A stretch of 15,801 nucleotides of DNA, from the NCBI GenBank assembly GCA_964410915.1, contig CAYPIU010000040.1, forward strand, positions 1-15,801. The letters run 5' to 3'. This DNA is from CAZFJG01 sp964410915. GTDB lineage: Bacteria > Synergistota > Synergistia > Synergistales > JAFGMB01. Positions within the stretch are counted from its first letter, which is position 1. The number at the start of each line of letters is the position of its first letter. The notes under the pieces are model-generated. The model had not been told where the DNA came from and did no database searches. It saw only the letters and a list, made by a program, of their open reading frames with translations. Below, piece by piece: positions 1 through 6,859 of this stretch. The position numbers and the translations under genes were made by a program.

Positions 1-28
1 TGACCTACAGTTTCTAAGGAATTTTAAA

Positions 29-62
29 GGCCGGCTCCCTGTAGGCGGAGCCGGCCCTTTTT
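29..62 (+). terminator. Rho-independent terminator of an upstream gene
   Basis: A perfect 10-bp stem (29-38 GGCCGGCTCC with 47-56 GGAGCCGGCC) has an 8-nt loop and is followed by C and TTTTT on the + strand. It should end a + strand transcript entering from outside the window. Read on the minus strand, only a weak TTTAAAATT tract follows the stem, so it may also end the convergent DJ-1/PfpI gene, whose stop codon lies 7 nt away. Bases 1-28 contain nothing that can be assigned; the TGA at 1-3 could be the stop of an upstream gene. Confidence 0.9.
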
Positions 63-578
63 CTAAAGTTTTTCTATTTGAGCAATTACCTCTTTCATGA
101 AGAATGGCAGATCTGCGGGGCGTCTGCTGGTAACCAGCCTTTGATCAACAACGACAGCTTCATCCACCCATTCAGCTCCTGCGAGAAGCATGTCATCCTT
201 TATGCTTTTAAATGAGGTGACTCTTCGGTTTTCAATTATTCCTGCCGATACCAGAAGGCTTCCTCCATGACAGATGGCGCCTATGAGCCCCCCACCTTCA
301 TAGACATTTTTAACGAATTCAACCATCTCTGATGAAAGCCTGAGTTTGTCAGGGGCCCATCCCCCTGGAACTATAACAGCTTTTACTTCCTGTGCGGAAA
401 TACTTGAGGGAGAATACGTGGCCTCGATGTGAGTTTTATATTTTCCTGTATATGAACTGGGAGCTACAGGAGCGACTACAATTGGTGAAAAACCTGCTTC
501 AGTAAGTCTAAGATATGGATACCAGAATTCAAGGTCATGAAAATCATTTTCCACTAAAACTGCAAACTGCTTTTGCAC
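63..578 (-). CDS. DJ-1/PfpI family protein (class I glutamine amidotransferase-like)
   Basis: This is a cytosolic DJ-1/ThiJ/PfpI superfamily protein of about 171 residues. Relatives have been described as intracellular cysteine peptidases, deglycases or general stress proteins, and the sequence does not decide between these. Numbered from the GTG at 587, the conserved acidic residue is E20 (DLEFWYP), the oxyanion strand is VPGGW (73-77), and the nucleophile elbow AICHG places the catalytic Cys at 106 followed by His107. The C-terminal part (SIKDDMLLAGAEW, then LVTSRRPADLPFF) is typical of PfpI/YraA-like members. The GTG at 578 is preferred because AAAGGA lies 10 nt upstream; the GTG at 587 directly abuts that site. 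The gene is monocistronic and divergent from the ThDP-enzyme operon, with a good promoter at 625-653. Fold confidence is high, activity confidence low. Confidence 0.9.
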   Translation of the reverse strand: MQKQFAVLVENDFHDLEFWYPYLRLTEAGFSPIVVAPVAPSSYTGKYKTHIEATYSPSSISAQEVKAVIVPGGWAPDKLRLSSEMVEFVKNVYEGGGLIGAICHGGSLLVSAGIIENRRVTSFKSIKDDMLLAGAEWVDEAVVVDQRLVTSRRPADLPFFMKEVIAQIEKL

Positions 579-624
579 AAGACCCACTTCCTTTCATCAC
601 ATTATCCAGATAAACTGCATTGTT

Positions 625-653
625 ATTATATAGAGGATAGAACAAATAGACAA
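625..653 (-). promoter_or_regulatory. Sigma70-type promoter of the DJ-1/PfpI gene
   Basis: Reading leftward, the -35 is TTGTCT (653-648, four of six consensus bases) and the -10 is TATAAT (630-625, perfect), separated by 17 nt. The predicted start near 618 gives a leader of about 40 nt to the preferred GTG at 578. Confidence 0.65.
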
Positions 654-664
654 ATGGGAAAAGG

Positions 665-677
665 TCGATATGATCGA
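665..677. promoter_or_regulatory. Short inverted repeat upstream of the DJ-1/PfpI promoter
   Basis: TCGAT and ATCGA are separated by ATG. The repeat lies just upstream of the leftward -35 element, where an activator or repressor could bind. Arms of only 5 bp can arise by chance, so this is a weak operator candidate. Confidence 0.25.
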
Positions 678-719
678 GAAAAAAGCGCATCCGGATAAAT
701 AAAAACAAAGATAATTATT

Positions 720-772
720 AGTATATGTCAAAAATAATAAGTGTAAAAAATGCCCCTGTGTAAACATATACT
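720..772. promoter_or_regulatory. Widely spaced inverted repeat upstream of the rightward promoter
   Basis: AGTATATGT (720-728) is exactly repeated in inverse as ACATATACT (764-772). The half-sites are 44 bp apart start to start, about four helical turns. The right half ends 9 bp before the -35 of the rightward promoter. This fits a transcription factor dimer or tetramer binding both half-sites on one DNA face, or a looping operator, but the regulator is unknown and not encoded nearby. Confidence 0.4.
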
Positions 773-781
773 GTGTGTAAG

Positions 782-810
782 TTGACATGAAGCATGTTTT
801 TGTGTATTAT
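782..810 (+). promoter_or_regulatory. Strong sigma70-type promoter of the ThDP-enzyme/transporter operon
   Basis: A perfect -35 TTGACA (782-787) and a five-of-six -10 TATTAT (805-810) are separated by the optimal 17 nt. The predicted start is near 817, giving an untranslated leader of about 240 nt before the ATG at 1059. A second, weaker hexamer pair, TTGACT (813-818) and TTAACT (836-841), also 17 nt apart, lies just downstream. Confidence 0.75.
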
Positions 811-1058
811 TATTGACTGTAAAATTATGCTAAAGTTAACTATTGATAAGGTATACCTGCCTACATAATTCCAGTACATTTAAAGCATGCTTATAGATAT
901 CTTCCTTAAATTAAAGAGGGTATCTTTTGTTCGTTTCGTATTTTGAGTACTCCTTTTTAAAAAATCCTTTTTTGAAGTTCAGTTCAAAAGCACAACAGGC
1001 ATTACCTGGGTGCATTCTCAGGTTTTAAAATTCATTATTTATAAGAAAAGGTGATATT
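811..1058 (+). other. Long untranslated leader with several dyads
   Basis: This stretch between the promoter and the first operon gene has no plausible coding frame. It contains a 10-bp palindrome AGGTATACCT (849-858). A 10-bp stem with two GU pairs joins 895-904 and 916-925 across an AT-rich loop and is followed by TTTGTT. A 7-bp inverted repeat TTTTGAA/TTCAAAA lies at 970-976/983-989, and ACCTG/CAGGT at 1004-1008/1019-1023. No known riboswitch or T-box consensus was recognised. The dyads could be operators or RNA structure. Confidence 0.4.
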
Positions 1059-2678
1059 ATGCGTGAAATTACAGGTGGTCAAGCCGTAATTGAGACACTT
1101 GTGGATTCTGGGGTAGAGAAGATCTTCGGTATCCCGGGGATACATAATCTTGCTATATACGACGCTATATATGATCTTGGGATCGATCATATATCCTCCA
1201 GGCATGAACAGGGAGCGGGTTTTATGGCTCTGGGTTATGCCAGAACTACAGGTAAGCCGGGTGTAGCTCTTGTAATAACGGGTCCTGGCCTGGGAAATAT
1301 TGCAACAGCAATGGGGCAGGCTTTTCATGATTCTGTGCCCATGCTTGTTATCTCCAGCCAGGTCGAAACGTCTGCACTGGATTATCGTTCAGGCTATCTT
1401 CACGAAATGAAAAATTCAACATTTTTTGCTTCATCTGTTTCCAAAGAAAGCAGATGTATTGAACATGCCTGGCAAATACCAGGAGCCTTGAGAGATGCAT
1501 ACAGATTATCTGTTTCTGGAAGGCCGGGCCCTGTGCATGTAGAAATTCCACTTGATATATTGGAGAATGTCTATACTCATGCCGATCCTTTAATTGTAGA
1601 AAAAAGTGAAAAACCACAGACCGATTCAGTAGATGACAATTCAGTTTGCGACCTCCTCAAAGAGTCTGTCAACCCGATCATCCTTGCTGGTGGAGGTTCC
1701 GCAGCAGCGTCAGCGGAAGTCAGGATGTTTTCTGAAAAACTTGCTATACCTGTAGTTTCAACATGTGCAGGAAAAGGAGTGATGGATGAACGACATCCCC
1801 TGAGTCTTGGATGCCGTCTTCATTTTCCTCCGGTGCAGGCAATGCTTTCAGAAAGTGATCTGGTCATAGCTCTTGGGACAGAACTTTCACCTACGGACTT
1901 CTGGGAGCGATCACTGACTCTCGGCAAGAAACTCCTTTGTATAAATACTGATCCGGGGGCCTTTTATAACCAGAGAACTGCTGATATAGGAATTAAGGGT
2001 GATGTCAGGGAGGTATTGGGAAGATATCTTGAAATGGATATGGAACTTCCCGGAGCGCCTGAGGAGAGATACCGAAGAGTTGATGATGCCGTAAAAGACA
2101 GCAGGGCAATGCTCTCCGAAATATCGGGAATAAAAAGAGAGTTGCCGCTAATTCTTTCAGCCCTTGAACAGGTCAGGTCCGTTCTTCCCCCTGAAGGTAT
2201 CTTCTGGACGGATATGGCTACGCCTTCCTATATAGGTATCAGTGAATATCAGGCCCGGGAACCTCTGACTTTTTTACATCCTGTTGGATTTGGAACACTT
2301 GGTGTTGCTCTTCCTGGAGCTATTGGAAGTATTGTTTCTTCTCCTGGAAGGAAAGTCTGTGCGATGGCTGGAGATGGTGGGTTTCAGTTTACACTCCAGG
2401 AACTTGCTATTGCCTCGGAACTCCAATTGCCACTTCCTCTAATCGTTTGGAACGACAGGGGATATGGAGAGATAAGGAGGAACCAGAGTCAGAAAAACCC
2501 TTCGAGGGTTATCGCTGTTGAACATCAGGGTCTTGACTTTCAGGCCCTGGCTAAAGCCTATCACATGAGAGGTATGAGACTTGGCTCGGTTGAAAGTCTT
2601 GGTGAGTTACTTGCAGAAAGTCTTGAAAGTAAAGGGCCTACTTTGATAGAGATCGATGTTAAGGAGTGTTTGAAATAA
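1059..2678 (+). CDS. ThDP-dependent 2-oxo acid decarboxylase / acetolactate synthase-like enzyme
   Basis: This 539-residue protein has the three-domain layout of the pyruvate oxidase/acetolactate synthase/benzoylformate decarboxylase family. The N-terminal PYR domain (about 1-170) carries the catalytic glutamate E50 in RHEQGAGFMALGYAR. A central domain spans about 195-325. The C-terminal PP domain (about 375-535) has the ThDP/Mg motif GDG (438-440), with N465 in VWNDRGYGEIRR. It should cleave or ligate 2-oxo acids through ThDP in the cytosol. Biosynthetic acetolactate synthase is unlikely: no regulatory subunit or ilv gene adjoins it. The neighbouring aminotransferase instead suggests a catabolic 2-oxo acid decarboxylase, as in the AruI (2-ketoarginine decarboxylase) pairing with an aminotransferase. 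AAAGGTG upstream supports the ATG. Family is certain, substrate unknown. Confidence 0.9.
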   Translation: MREITGGQAVIETLVDSGVEKIFGIPGIHNLAIYDAIYDLGIDHISSRHEQGAGFMALGYARTTGKPGVALVITGPGLGNIATAMGQAFHDSVPMLVISSQVETSALDYRSGYLHEMKNSTFFASSVSKESRCIEHAWQIPGALRDAYRLSVSGRPGPVHVEIPLDILENVYTHADPLIVEKSEKPQTDSVDDNSVCDLLKESVNPIILAGGGSAAASAEVRMFSEKLAIPVVSTCAGKGVMDERHPLSLGCRLHFPPVQAMLSESDLVIALGTELSPTDFWERSLTLGKKLLCINTDPGAFYNQRTADIGIKGDVREVLGRYLEMDMELPGAPEERYRRVDDAVKDSRAMLSEISGIKRELPLILSALEQVRSVLPPEGIFWTDMATPSYIGISEYQAREPLTFLHPVGFGTLGVALPGAIGSIVSSPGRKVCAMAGDGGFQFTLQELAIASELQLPLPLIVWNDRGYGEIRRNQSQKNPSRVIAVEHQGLDFQALAKAYHMRGMRLGSVESLGELLAESLESKGPTLIEIDVKECLK

Positions 2679-3800
2679 ATGACGCTTAATGGTTTAAGAA
2701 AAGTTGTTCTGGGAGTTGAGCCTTATATCCCGGGGAAAAGTACAGAAGAGGTAATGGCCGAAAAGGGACTGAAAAATGTCATAAAGCTTGGTTCGAATGA
2801 AAATCCCTATTCTCCTTTTAAATACGCAGTGGAGGCCATGAAAAATGAGGTTCCCAGGCTTAATACATATCCAGATGTATCATTTCATGAAATAAGGGAG
2901 AAAATTGCTGAAATATATGGTCTCAAGGCTTCGAATATTTGTATTTCTCATGGAGCGGAAGGCATGCTGCAGACAATGGGAAAGACTTTTATCGATCCTG
3001 GAGATGAGGTAATAATTCCTGATTCTACGTACGGTCTTTACAGGGAGATATCCAAAGTAATGGGAGCAGAGATAATAAATGTTCCCATGAGAGAAAAATA
3101 TTTTATTGATATTGACGCAATAATCTCAAAGATTAATAGCAAAACGAAATTGTTGTGGTTGAGTAATCCTAATAATCCTACAGGTACAGTTTTTGAAAAG
3201 AATGATCTCGAACGCCTTTTCAAAAAACTTCCTTCTCATTGCTGGGTCATCCTTGATGAAGCTTATGCGGAGTTTGCAGATCAGGGACTTATGCCTGATA
3301 TTGCGGCACTGATAAATGGAGGGGTTAACATCATCTCCATCAGGACATTTTCAAAGGCTTATGGTCTTGCGGGGGCCCGATTGGGATACGCTGTGTGCAG
3401 GGAAGAAATGTCCGTAGTAATAGACACTGTGACAGAGCCTTTTAATGCAAACAGAGTTGGTATTGCGGGTGCTCTTGCGACTCTGAAATATGATTCGGAA
3501 GAATATCTTAATGCTTTAACAAAAATTAAAGCAGGCAGGGAGTGGATAACAGCGGAACTCAGTAAAATGGGTCTATCTCCTGTTTCATCCCAGACAAATT
3601 TTGTCTTTGTGGATACTCCGTTCAATGCCGAGGTTATTTCAGAAAAGCTTCTGGATAGAGGAATAATTATAAGGCCATGTACTGGATGGGACTATCCCAA
3701 TGCGATGAGAATAACCGTAGGGAAGAAAGAACAGAATGAACTTTTGCTGGAAGAACTTGGAAAGATACTTGAAATAGTTACAGAGGAGGCTAAACAGTGA
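2679..3800 (+). CDS. HisC-like class I/II PLP aminotransferase
   Basis: This 373-residue fold-type I aminotransferase belongs to the histidinol-phosphate aminotransferase-like group. Visible hallmarks are KLGSNENPYSP (36-46), Y64 of TYPD, SNPNNPTG (162-169), D193 and Y196 in ILDEAYAEF, the PLP lysine K226 in TFSKAYGLAGARLGYA, and the substrate-carboxylate arginine R344 in MRITVG. It should move an amino group between an amino acid and a 2-oxo acid. No other his gene is present. The ATG follows the stop of the ThDP enzyme with no gap (TAAATG), with AAGGAGTG upstream, so the two are translationally coupled and probably sequential. A likely role is converting an imported amino acid to the 2-oxo acid used by the ThDP enzyme. 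Aromatic, arginine-type or other amino acids remain possible. Confidence 0.9.
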   Translation: MTLNGLRKVVLGVEPYIPGKSTEEVMAEKGLKNVIKLGSNENPYSPFKYAVEAMKNEVPRLNTYPDVSFHEIREKIAEIYGLKASNICISHGAEGMLQTMGKTFIDPGDEVIIPDSTYGLYREISKVMGAEIINVPMREKYFIDIDAIISKINSKTKLLWLSNPNNPTGTVFEKNDLERLFKKLPSHCWVILDEAYAEFADQGLMPDIAALINGGVNIISIRTFSKAYGLAGARLGYAVCREEMSVVIDTVTEPFNANRVGIAGALATLKYDSEEYLNALTKIKAGREWITAELSKMGLSPVSSQTNFVFVDTPFNAEVISEKLLDRGIIIRPCTGWDYPNAMRITVGKKEQNELLLEELGKILEIVTEEAKQ

Positions 3801-4981
3801 GCGATGTTGCGCCTGAAAAACAATCTCTTTTTCAAGATTCAGGGATGGTTGTTTTTCAGAAAGTAAAGAAAGTGTACGAAGATGGTACTACGGCAGTTGA
3901 AAGTCTTGACCTTGCAATAAAAAAGGGAGAACTGGTCAGCCTGATAGGTCCGAGTGGTTGTGGTAAAACGACAAGCCTTAAAATGGTTAACAGGCTTGAA
4001 GACTGTACTTCAGGTCAGATCTTTCTGGATGGGAAAGATATCACTACCATGGATCCTGTAAAACTCAGAAGAGGAATAGGTTATGTTGTGCAGGAGATCG
4101 CCCTTATGCCTCATATGTCGGTTGCCGAAAATATTGCCATGGTTCCAAAACTGCATAAATGGAGCAAGAAAAGGATCAGGGAGCGGGTCTATGAATTGCT
4201 TGAGATGTCCGGGCTTGATCCCAGAATTTACAGTTACAGATTGCCGGATCAACTCAGTGGAGGTCAGAAGCAGAGGATAGGTGTTCTTAGAGCTCTTGCT
4301 GCAGAGCCCGAGGTGGTCCTTATGGATGAACCTTTTGGAGCTCTTGATCCGATCAGCAGGGATGTCCTTCAGAATGAACTTTTATCGATCCAGCAGCAGC
4401 TTAAAAAAACAATTATCTTTGTAACTCATGACATGGATGAGGCTCTTAAGATATCTGACAGGATAGTCATAATGAGGGACGGAAAGATAGAGCAGGCTGG
4501 ATCTCCTACAGAGATCCAGGAAAACCCCGCAAATGATTTTGTCAGAGGATTTATCGGCGAGGACAGGCTTTCACAGATATCCCCTGATGACTCTTTATCC
4601 ATACTCGTAGAGGAGCCCTGGGACAGAGTTACCCCGGAAACAAAGGCTCGCGAGGTGCTTGAAAAGATGGAGGATCAGGATATGGACTCGATCCAGGTTG
4701 TGGATCAGAACGATCACTGGATAGGAATGGCTCTTTTGAGAGATGTTAAAAGAGTTTCCCGTGTGGAGGGCAAAATGAAAGATACAGTTTACAGGCGAAG
4801 GAAACTTTATATTGAAGAGGCAACCATGAGAGATGCTGCAGAGATGCTGGCTGATAAGCCTTTTCCAGTTCCCATAATAAATAGTGATGACGGGTTTATC
4901 GGAGTAATAACCGAGGCCGGGATTGCAAGGCTTACCATTGGGAGACTCAAGCGTCCTGTGGGAGGTGTTGCTAAATGTTGA
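3797..4981 (+). CDS. Quaternary amine (betaine/choline/carnitine-type) ABC transporter ATPase with CBS domains
   Basis: This 394-residue ATP-binding subunit resembles ProV/OpuAA/OpuCA. It has Walker A GPSGCGKTT (51-59), Q-loop Q99, signature LSGGQ (153-157), Walker B VVLMDEP (173-179) and switch histidine H211. Two C-terminal CBS repeats span about 275-385; in OpuA such repeats take part in sensing ionic strength or nucleotides. It should energise import of a quaternary-ammonium or similarly cationic solute at the inner membrane. The GTG start overlaps the aminotransferase stop (GTGA), with GAGGAGG 7 nt upstream. The permease and binding protein follow directly. Regulation by osmolarity cannot be inferred from sequence; placement with two metabolic enzymes argues for nutrient uptake at least as strongly as osmoprotection. 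Confidence 0.92.
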   Translation: MSDVAPEKQSLFQDSGMVVFQKVKKVYEDGTTAVESLDLAIKKGELVSLIGPSGCGKTTSLKMVNRLEDCTSGQIFLDGKDITTMDPVKLRRGIGYVVQEIALMPHMSVAENIAMVPKLHKWSKKRIRERVYELLEMSGLDPRIYSYRLPDQLSGGQKQRIGVLRALAAEPEVVLMDEPFGALDPISRDVLQNELLSIQQQLKKTIIFVTHDMDEALKISDRIVIMRDGKIEQAGSPTEIQENPANDFVRGFIGEDRLSQISPDDSLSILVEEPWDRVTPETKAREVLEKMEDQDMDSIQVVDQNDHWIGMALLRDVKRVSRVEGKMKDTVYRRRKLYIEEATMRDAAEMLADKPFPVPIINSDDGFIGVITEAGIARLTIGRLKRPVGGVAKC

Positions 4982-5679
4982 ATGACAAAAGCCTGCTGGA
5001 ACTTTTTATAACCTATGTAATAAAAAGCTATCCAAGGATATTAAAGCTTACACTCCAGCATCTTACTATCTCTGCCATTGCTCTTTGCATAACCCTTACA
5101 ATTTGTATTCCCCTTGGTATTTACCTGACCAGAAAGGAAAAGCTTGCTCCATACGTGATAGGGTTGGCAAATGTTTTTCAGACTATACCCAGTCTTGCGC
5201 TTCTCGGTTTCCTTATATTTATTTTCGGAATAGGTGACGATAACGCAATATGTGCACTTTTTCTGTATTCCATGCTTCCAGTGCTTCAGAATACATATAC
5301 TGGGATAAAGAATGTCCCTCCGCATCTTGTACAGGCAGCACGTGGAATGGGGATGACAGATATGCAGATATTATGGACTGTCCAGCTTCCTCTCGCAAAA
5401 CCTGTAATACTTGCAGGTATACGAGTTGCTACTGTCTGGGTAATAGGAACAGCAACACTTGCCTCCGCCATAGGAGGAGGAGGTCTTGGAAAACTTATTT
5501 TCTCAGGTCTCGCATCCATAAGGAATGAGATCATTCTTGCAGGAGCAATTCCAGCAACTTTGCTGGCTCTTGTTGCCGATCAGGGGCTGAAATATTTTCA
5601 GTCATATTACAGCCCACGAAGAAGAGCGGCAAGAATGGCTCGGATGGCTGAAAAAAATTCAGCAAGGATATCCCGTTGA
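4975..5679 (+). CDS. Quaternary amine-type ABC transporter permease
   Basis: This 234-residue integral membrane protein has the binding-protein-dependent transport permease fold. It has about five hydrophobic segments between residues 28 and 205. The cytoplasmic coupling (EAA) loop is at about 120-142 (QAARGMGMTDMQILWTVQLP), and SAIGGGGLG lies at 164-172, as in OpuCB/OpuBB and ProW relatives. The C-terminus is basic (SPRRRAARMARMA). It probably forms a homodimeric channel, because only one permease gene is present whereas Opu systems can carry two. The ATG overlaps the ATPase gene by 7 nt, and GGGAGGTG precedes it at good spacing, so production is coupled to the ATPase. Confidence 0.92.
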   Translation: MLNDKSLLELFITYVIKSYPRILKLTLQHLTISAIALCITLTICIPLGIYLTRKEKLAPYVIGLANVFQTIPSLALLGFLIFIFGIGDDNAICALFLYSMLPVLQNTYTGIKNVPPHLVQAARGMGMTDMQILWTVQLPLAKPVILAGIRVATVWVIGTATLASAIGGGGLGKLIFSGLASIRNEIILAGAIPATLLALVADQGLKYFQSYYSPRRRAARMARMAEKNSARISR

Positions 5680-5700
5680 ACGGGGGAAGGAGAGTAAATA

Positions 5701-6627
5701 ATGAAAAATAGTTTTATAAGGATTCTTGTAGCAGTACTTGTAGTATCTATGGTTTCGTTAGCAGGTGTTAACACACCTTCGTTTGCTTCAGTTGATGATC
5801 CAATGTCATATGAGGGAGAGGTCAATATTGGCTCTCAAACAGTAAATGAGACGATCATACTTGCCTGGATGGCAAAGCTGCTTGTTGATGATCACACAGG
5901 ACTTGAAACAAATATAAATACGGATTTTGCAGCTTCTTCTGTATTGCACCAGGCCATGATGGGTGAAGAGCTCGATATTTATCCGACATGGACCGGCACT
6001 CAGTTGACAGGTATACTTCGTTACGAGGGGCCAAACCTTCCGGGGGATGAATCCTTCAGGATGGTAAAAGAAGGTTTTGAGAAAAACTTTAACTTTACAT
6101 GGATAGATCCTCTTGGATTTAACAATACCTATGTAATGGCAGTAAGAAGAGAAGTAGCAGAAAAGTATGGTCTTGAAAAAGCCTCAGACCTCAAACCTTA
6201 TGCAGGAGAATGGACCATTGGAGGGGATGAAAACTTCGATACAAGGCCTGATGCCTATCCTGGCTGGTCTGAGACATATGGTATTGAATTTGACGATGTC
6301 CTCCCAATGCAGTATTCAATGATGTATATGGCTATTGCCGAAGAGGAAGTTGACGTAATATCAGCTTACAGTACAGATTCCCGTATAAAGAAGCTTGATC
6401 TTGTAATGCTGGAAGATGATCTCGAGTTCTTTCCGGATTATAGCGCTGCATATGTAGTCAGGATGGAACTTCTTGACGAGTATCCCGCATTGAAAGAAAT
6501 TCTCGGAATGCTTAGCGGTAAGATAGATGAAGCTACGATGTCATCACTTAACTTCAGATTTGATAATGGAGAAGATGCTGATGTTATCGCAAAAGAATTT
6601 CTTGAAGCCGGAGGGTTTCTGAAATAG
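5701..6627 (+). CDS. Periplasmic binding protein of the quaternary amine-type ABC transporter
   Basis: This 308-residue OpuAC/ProX-like binding protein should capture the ligand for the preceding permease and ATPase. The Sec signal peptide covers residues 1-29 with likely cleavage after SFA (29/30). There is no lipobox cysteine, so it is soluble in a periplasm, which argues for a diderm cell. Family motifs are IGSQTVNETIILAWMAKLL (43-61), YPTWTGT (94-100, usually YPEYTGT) and SAYSTDSRIK (221-230). Trp and Tyr in these loops, and in YPGWSETYGIEF (186-197), could build the aromatic cage that binds a quaternary ammonium group in this family. AAGGAGAG lies before the ATG, 21 nt after the permease gene. 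It is the last gene of the operon, before a strong terminator. The ligand is unknown. Confidence 0.92.
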   Translation: MKNSFIRILVAVLVVSMVSLAGVNTPSFASVDDPMSYEGEVNIGSQTVNETIILAWMAKLLVDDHTGLETNINTDFAASSVLHQAMMGEELDIYPTWTGTQLTGILRYEGPNLPGDESFRMVKEGFEKNFNFTWIDPLGFNNTYVMAVRREVAEKYGLEKASDLKPYAGEWTIGGDENFDTRPDAYPGWSETYGIEFDDVLPMQYSMMYMAIAEEEVDVISAYSTDSRIKKLDLVMLEDDLEFFPDYSAAYVVRMELLDEYPALKEILGMLSGKIDEATMSSLNFRFDNGEDADVIAKEFLEAGGFLK

Positions 6628-6649
6628 AAAATACCTGTTATAACCATCT

Positions 6650-6672
6650 GGGGGCAGAAATGCCCCCTTTTT
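6650..6672 (+). terminator. Rho-independent terminator of the transporter operon
   Basis: A 7-bp perfect stem GGGGGCA/TGCCCCC (6650-6656 with 6661-6667) is closed by a GAAA tetraloop and followed by TTTTT. It lies 22 nt after the binding-protein stop codon and closes the five-gene operon. Confidence 0.95.
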
Positions 6673-6705
6673 GCTGTCCAAACCCTTAAAGAGTTAAAAA
6701 ATTAT

Positions 6706-6735
6706 TTGCTGGAGCTGAGTACAGCTTAATATATT
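6706..6735 (+). promoter_or_regulatory. Possible promoter of the gyrA transcript
   Basis: TTGCTG (6706-6711) and TATATT (6730-6735) are 18 nt apart, between the two terminators. Another -10-like TATAAG lies at 6764-6769 without a good -35. A promoter must exist in 6673-6800, because gyrA is cut off from the upstream operon by the terminator at 6650-6672. The exact elements are uncertain. Confidence 0.35.
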
Positions 6736-6802
6736 CATTATTATTAAAGGCTTCAAATCCAGGTATAAGATGGTAAAATAAATGAGTTATAGCATTGTCA
6801 AT

Positions 6803-6828
6803 AGCGGCAGGCATACTGCCGCTTTTTT
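6803..6828 (+). terminator. Intrinsic terminator or attenuator just upstream of gyrA
   Basis: The 8-bp perfect stem AGCGGCAG/CTGCCGCT (6803-6810 with 6816-6823) has a 5-nt loop GCATA, and the right arm runs into six T residues (6823-6828). It is a textbook rho-independent terminator on the + strand; the opposite strand lacks a U tract. Only 16 nt separate it from the gyrA Shine-Dalgarno site, leaving no room for a downstream promoter. Either gyrA is controlled by attenuation/readthrough, or the element ends a short RNA and a fraction of transcripts continues. Confidence 0.75.
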
Positions 6829-6859
6829 CGAGCAATTTCAAGATGGAGGTTGGGAATTC

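Noticed and set aside
689..696. ATCCGGAT palindrome
   Set aside because: It is only 8 bp, with no second copy and no defined relation to a promoter, so it is likely chance.
597..788. 63-residue minus-strand reading frame in the divergent intergenic region
   Set aside because: It is rich in Phe, Leu, Tyr and Ile as expected from AT-rich DNA, has no ribosome site, and overlaps the promoter elements of both flanking genes.
1059..2678. Calling the ThDP enzyme acetolactate synthase large subunit (ilvB)
   Set aside because: No regulatory subunit or branched-chain gene is adjacent, and the context is an aminotransferase plus a transporter. Family membership alone does not fix the reaction.
1059..3800. 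Sulfoacetaldehyde acetyltransferase (Xsc) with taurine aminotransferase
   Set aside because: The aminotransferase is HisC-like, not the class III type used for taurine, and no phosphotransacetylase or sulfonate gene is present.
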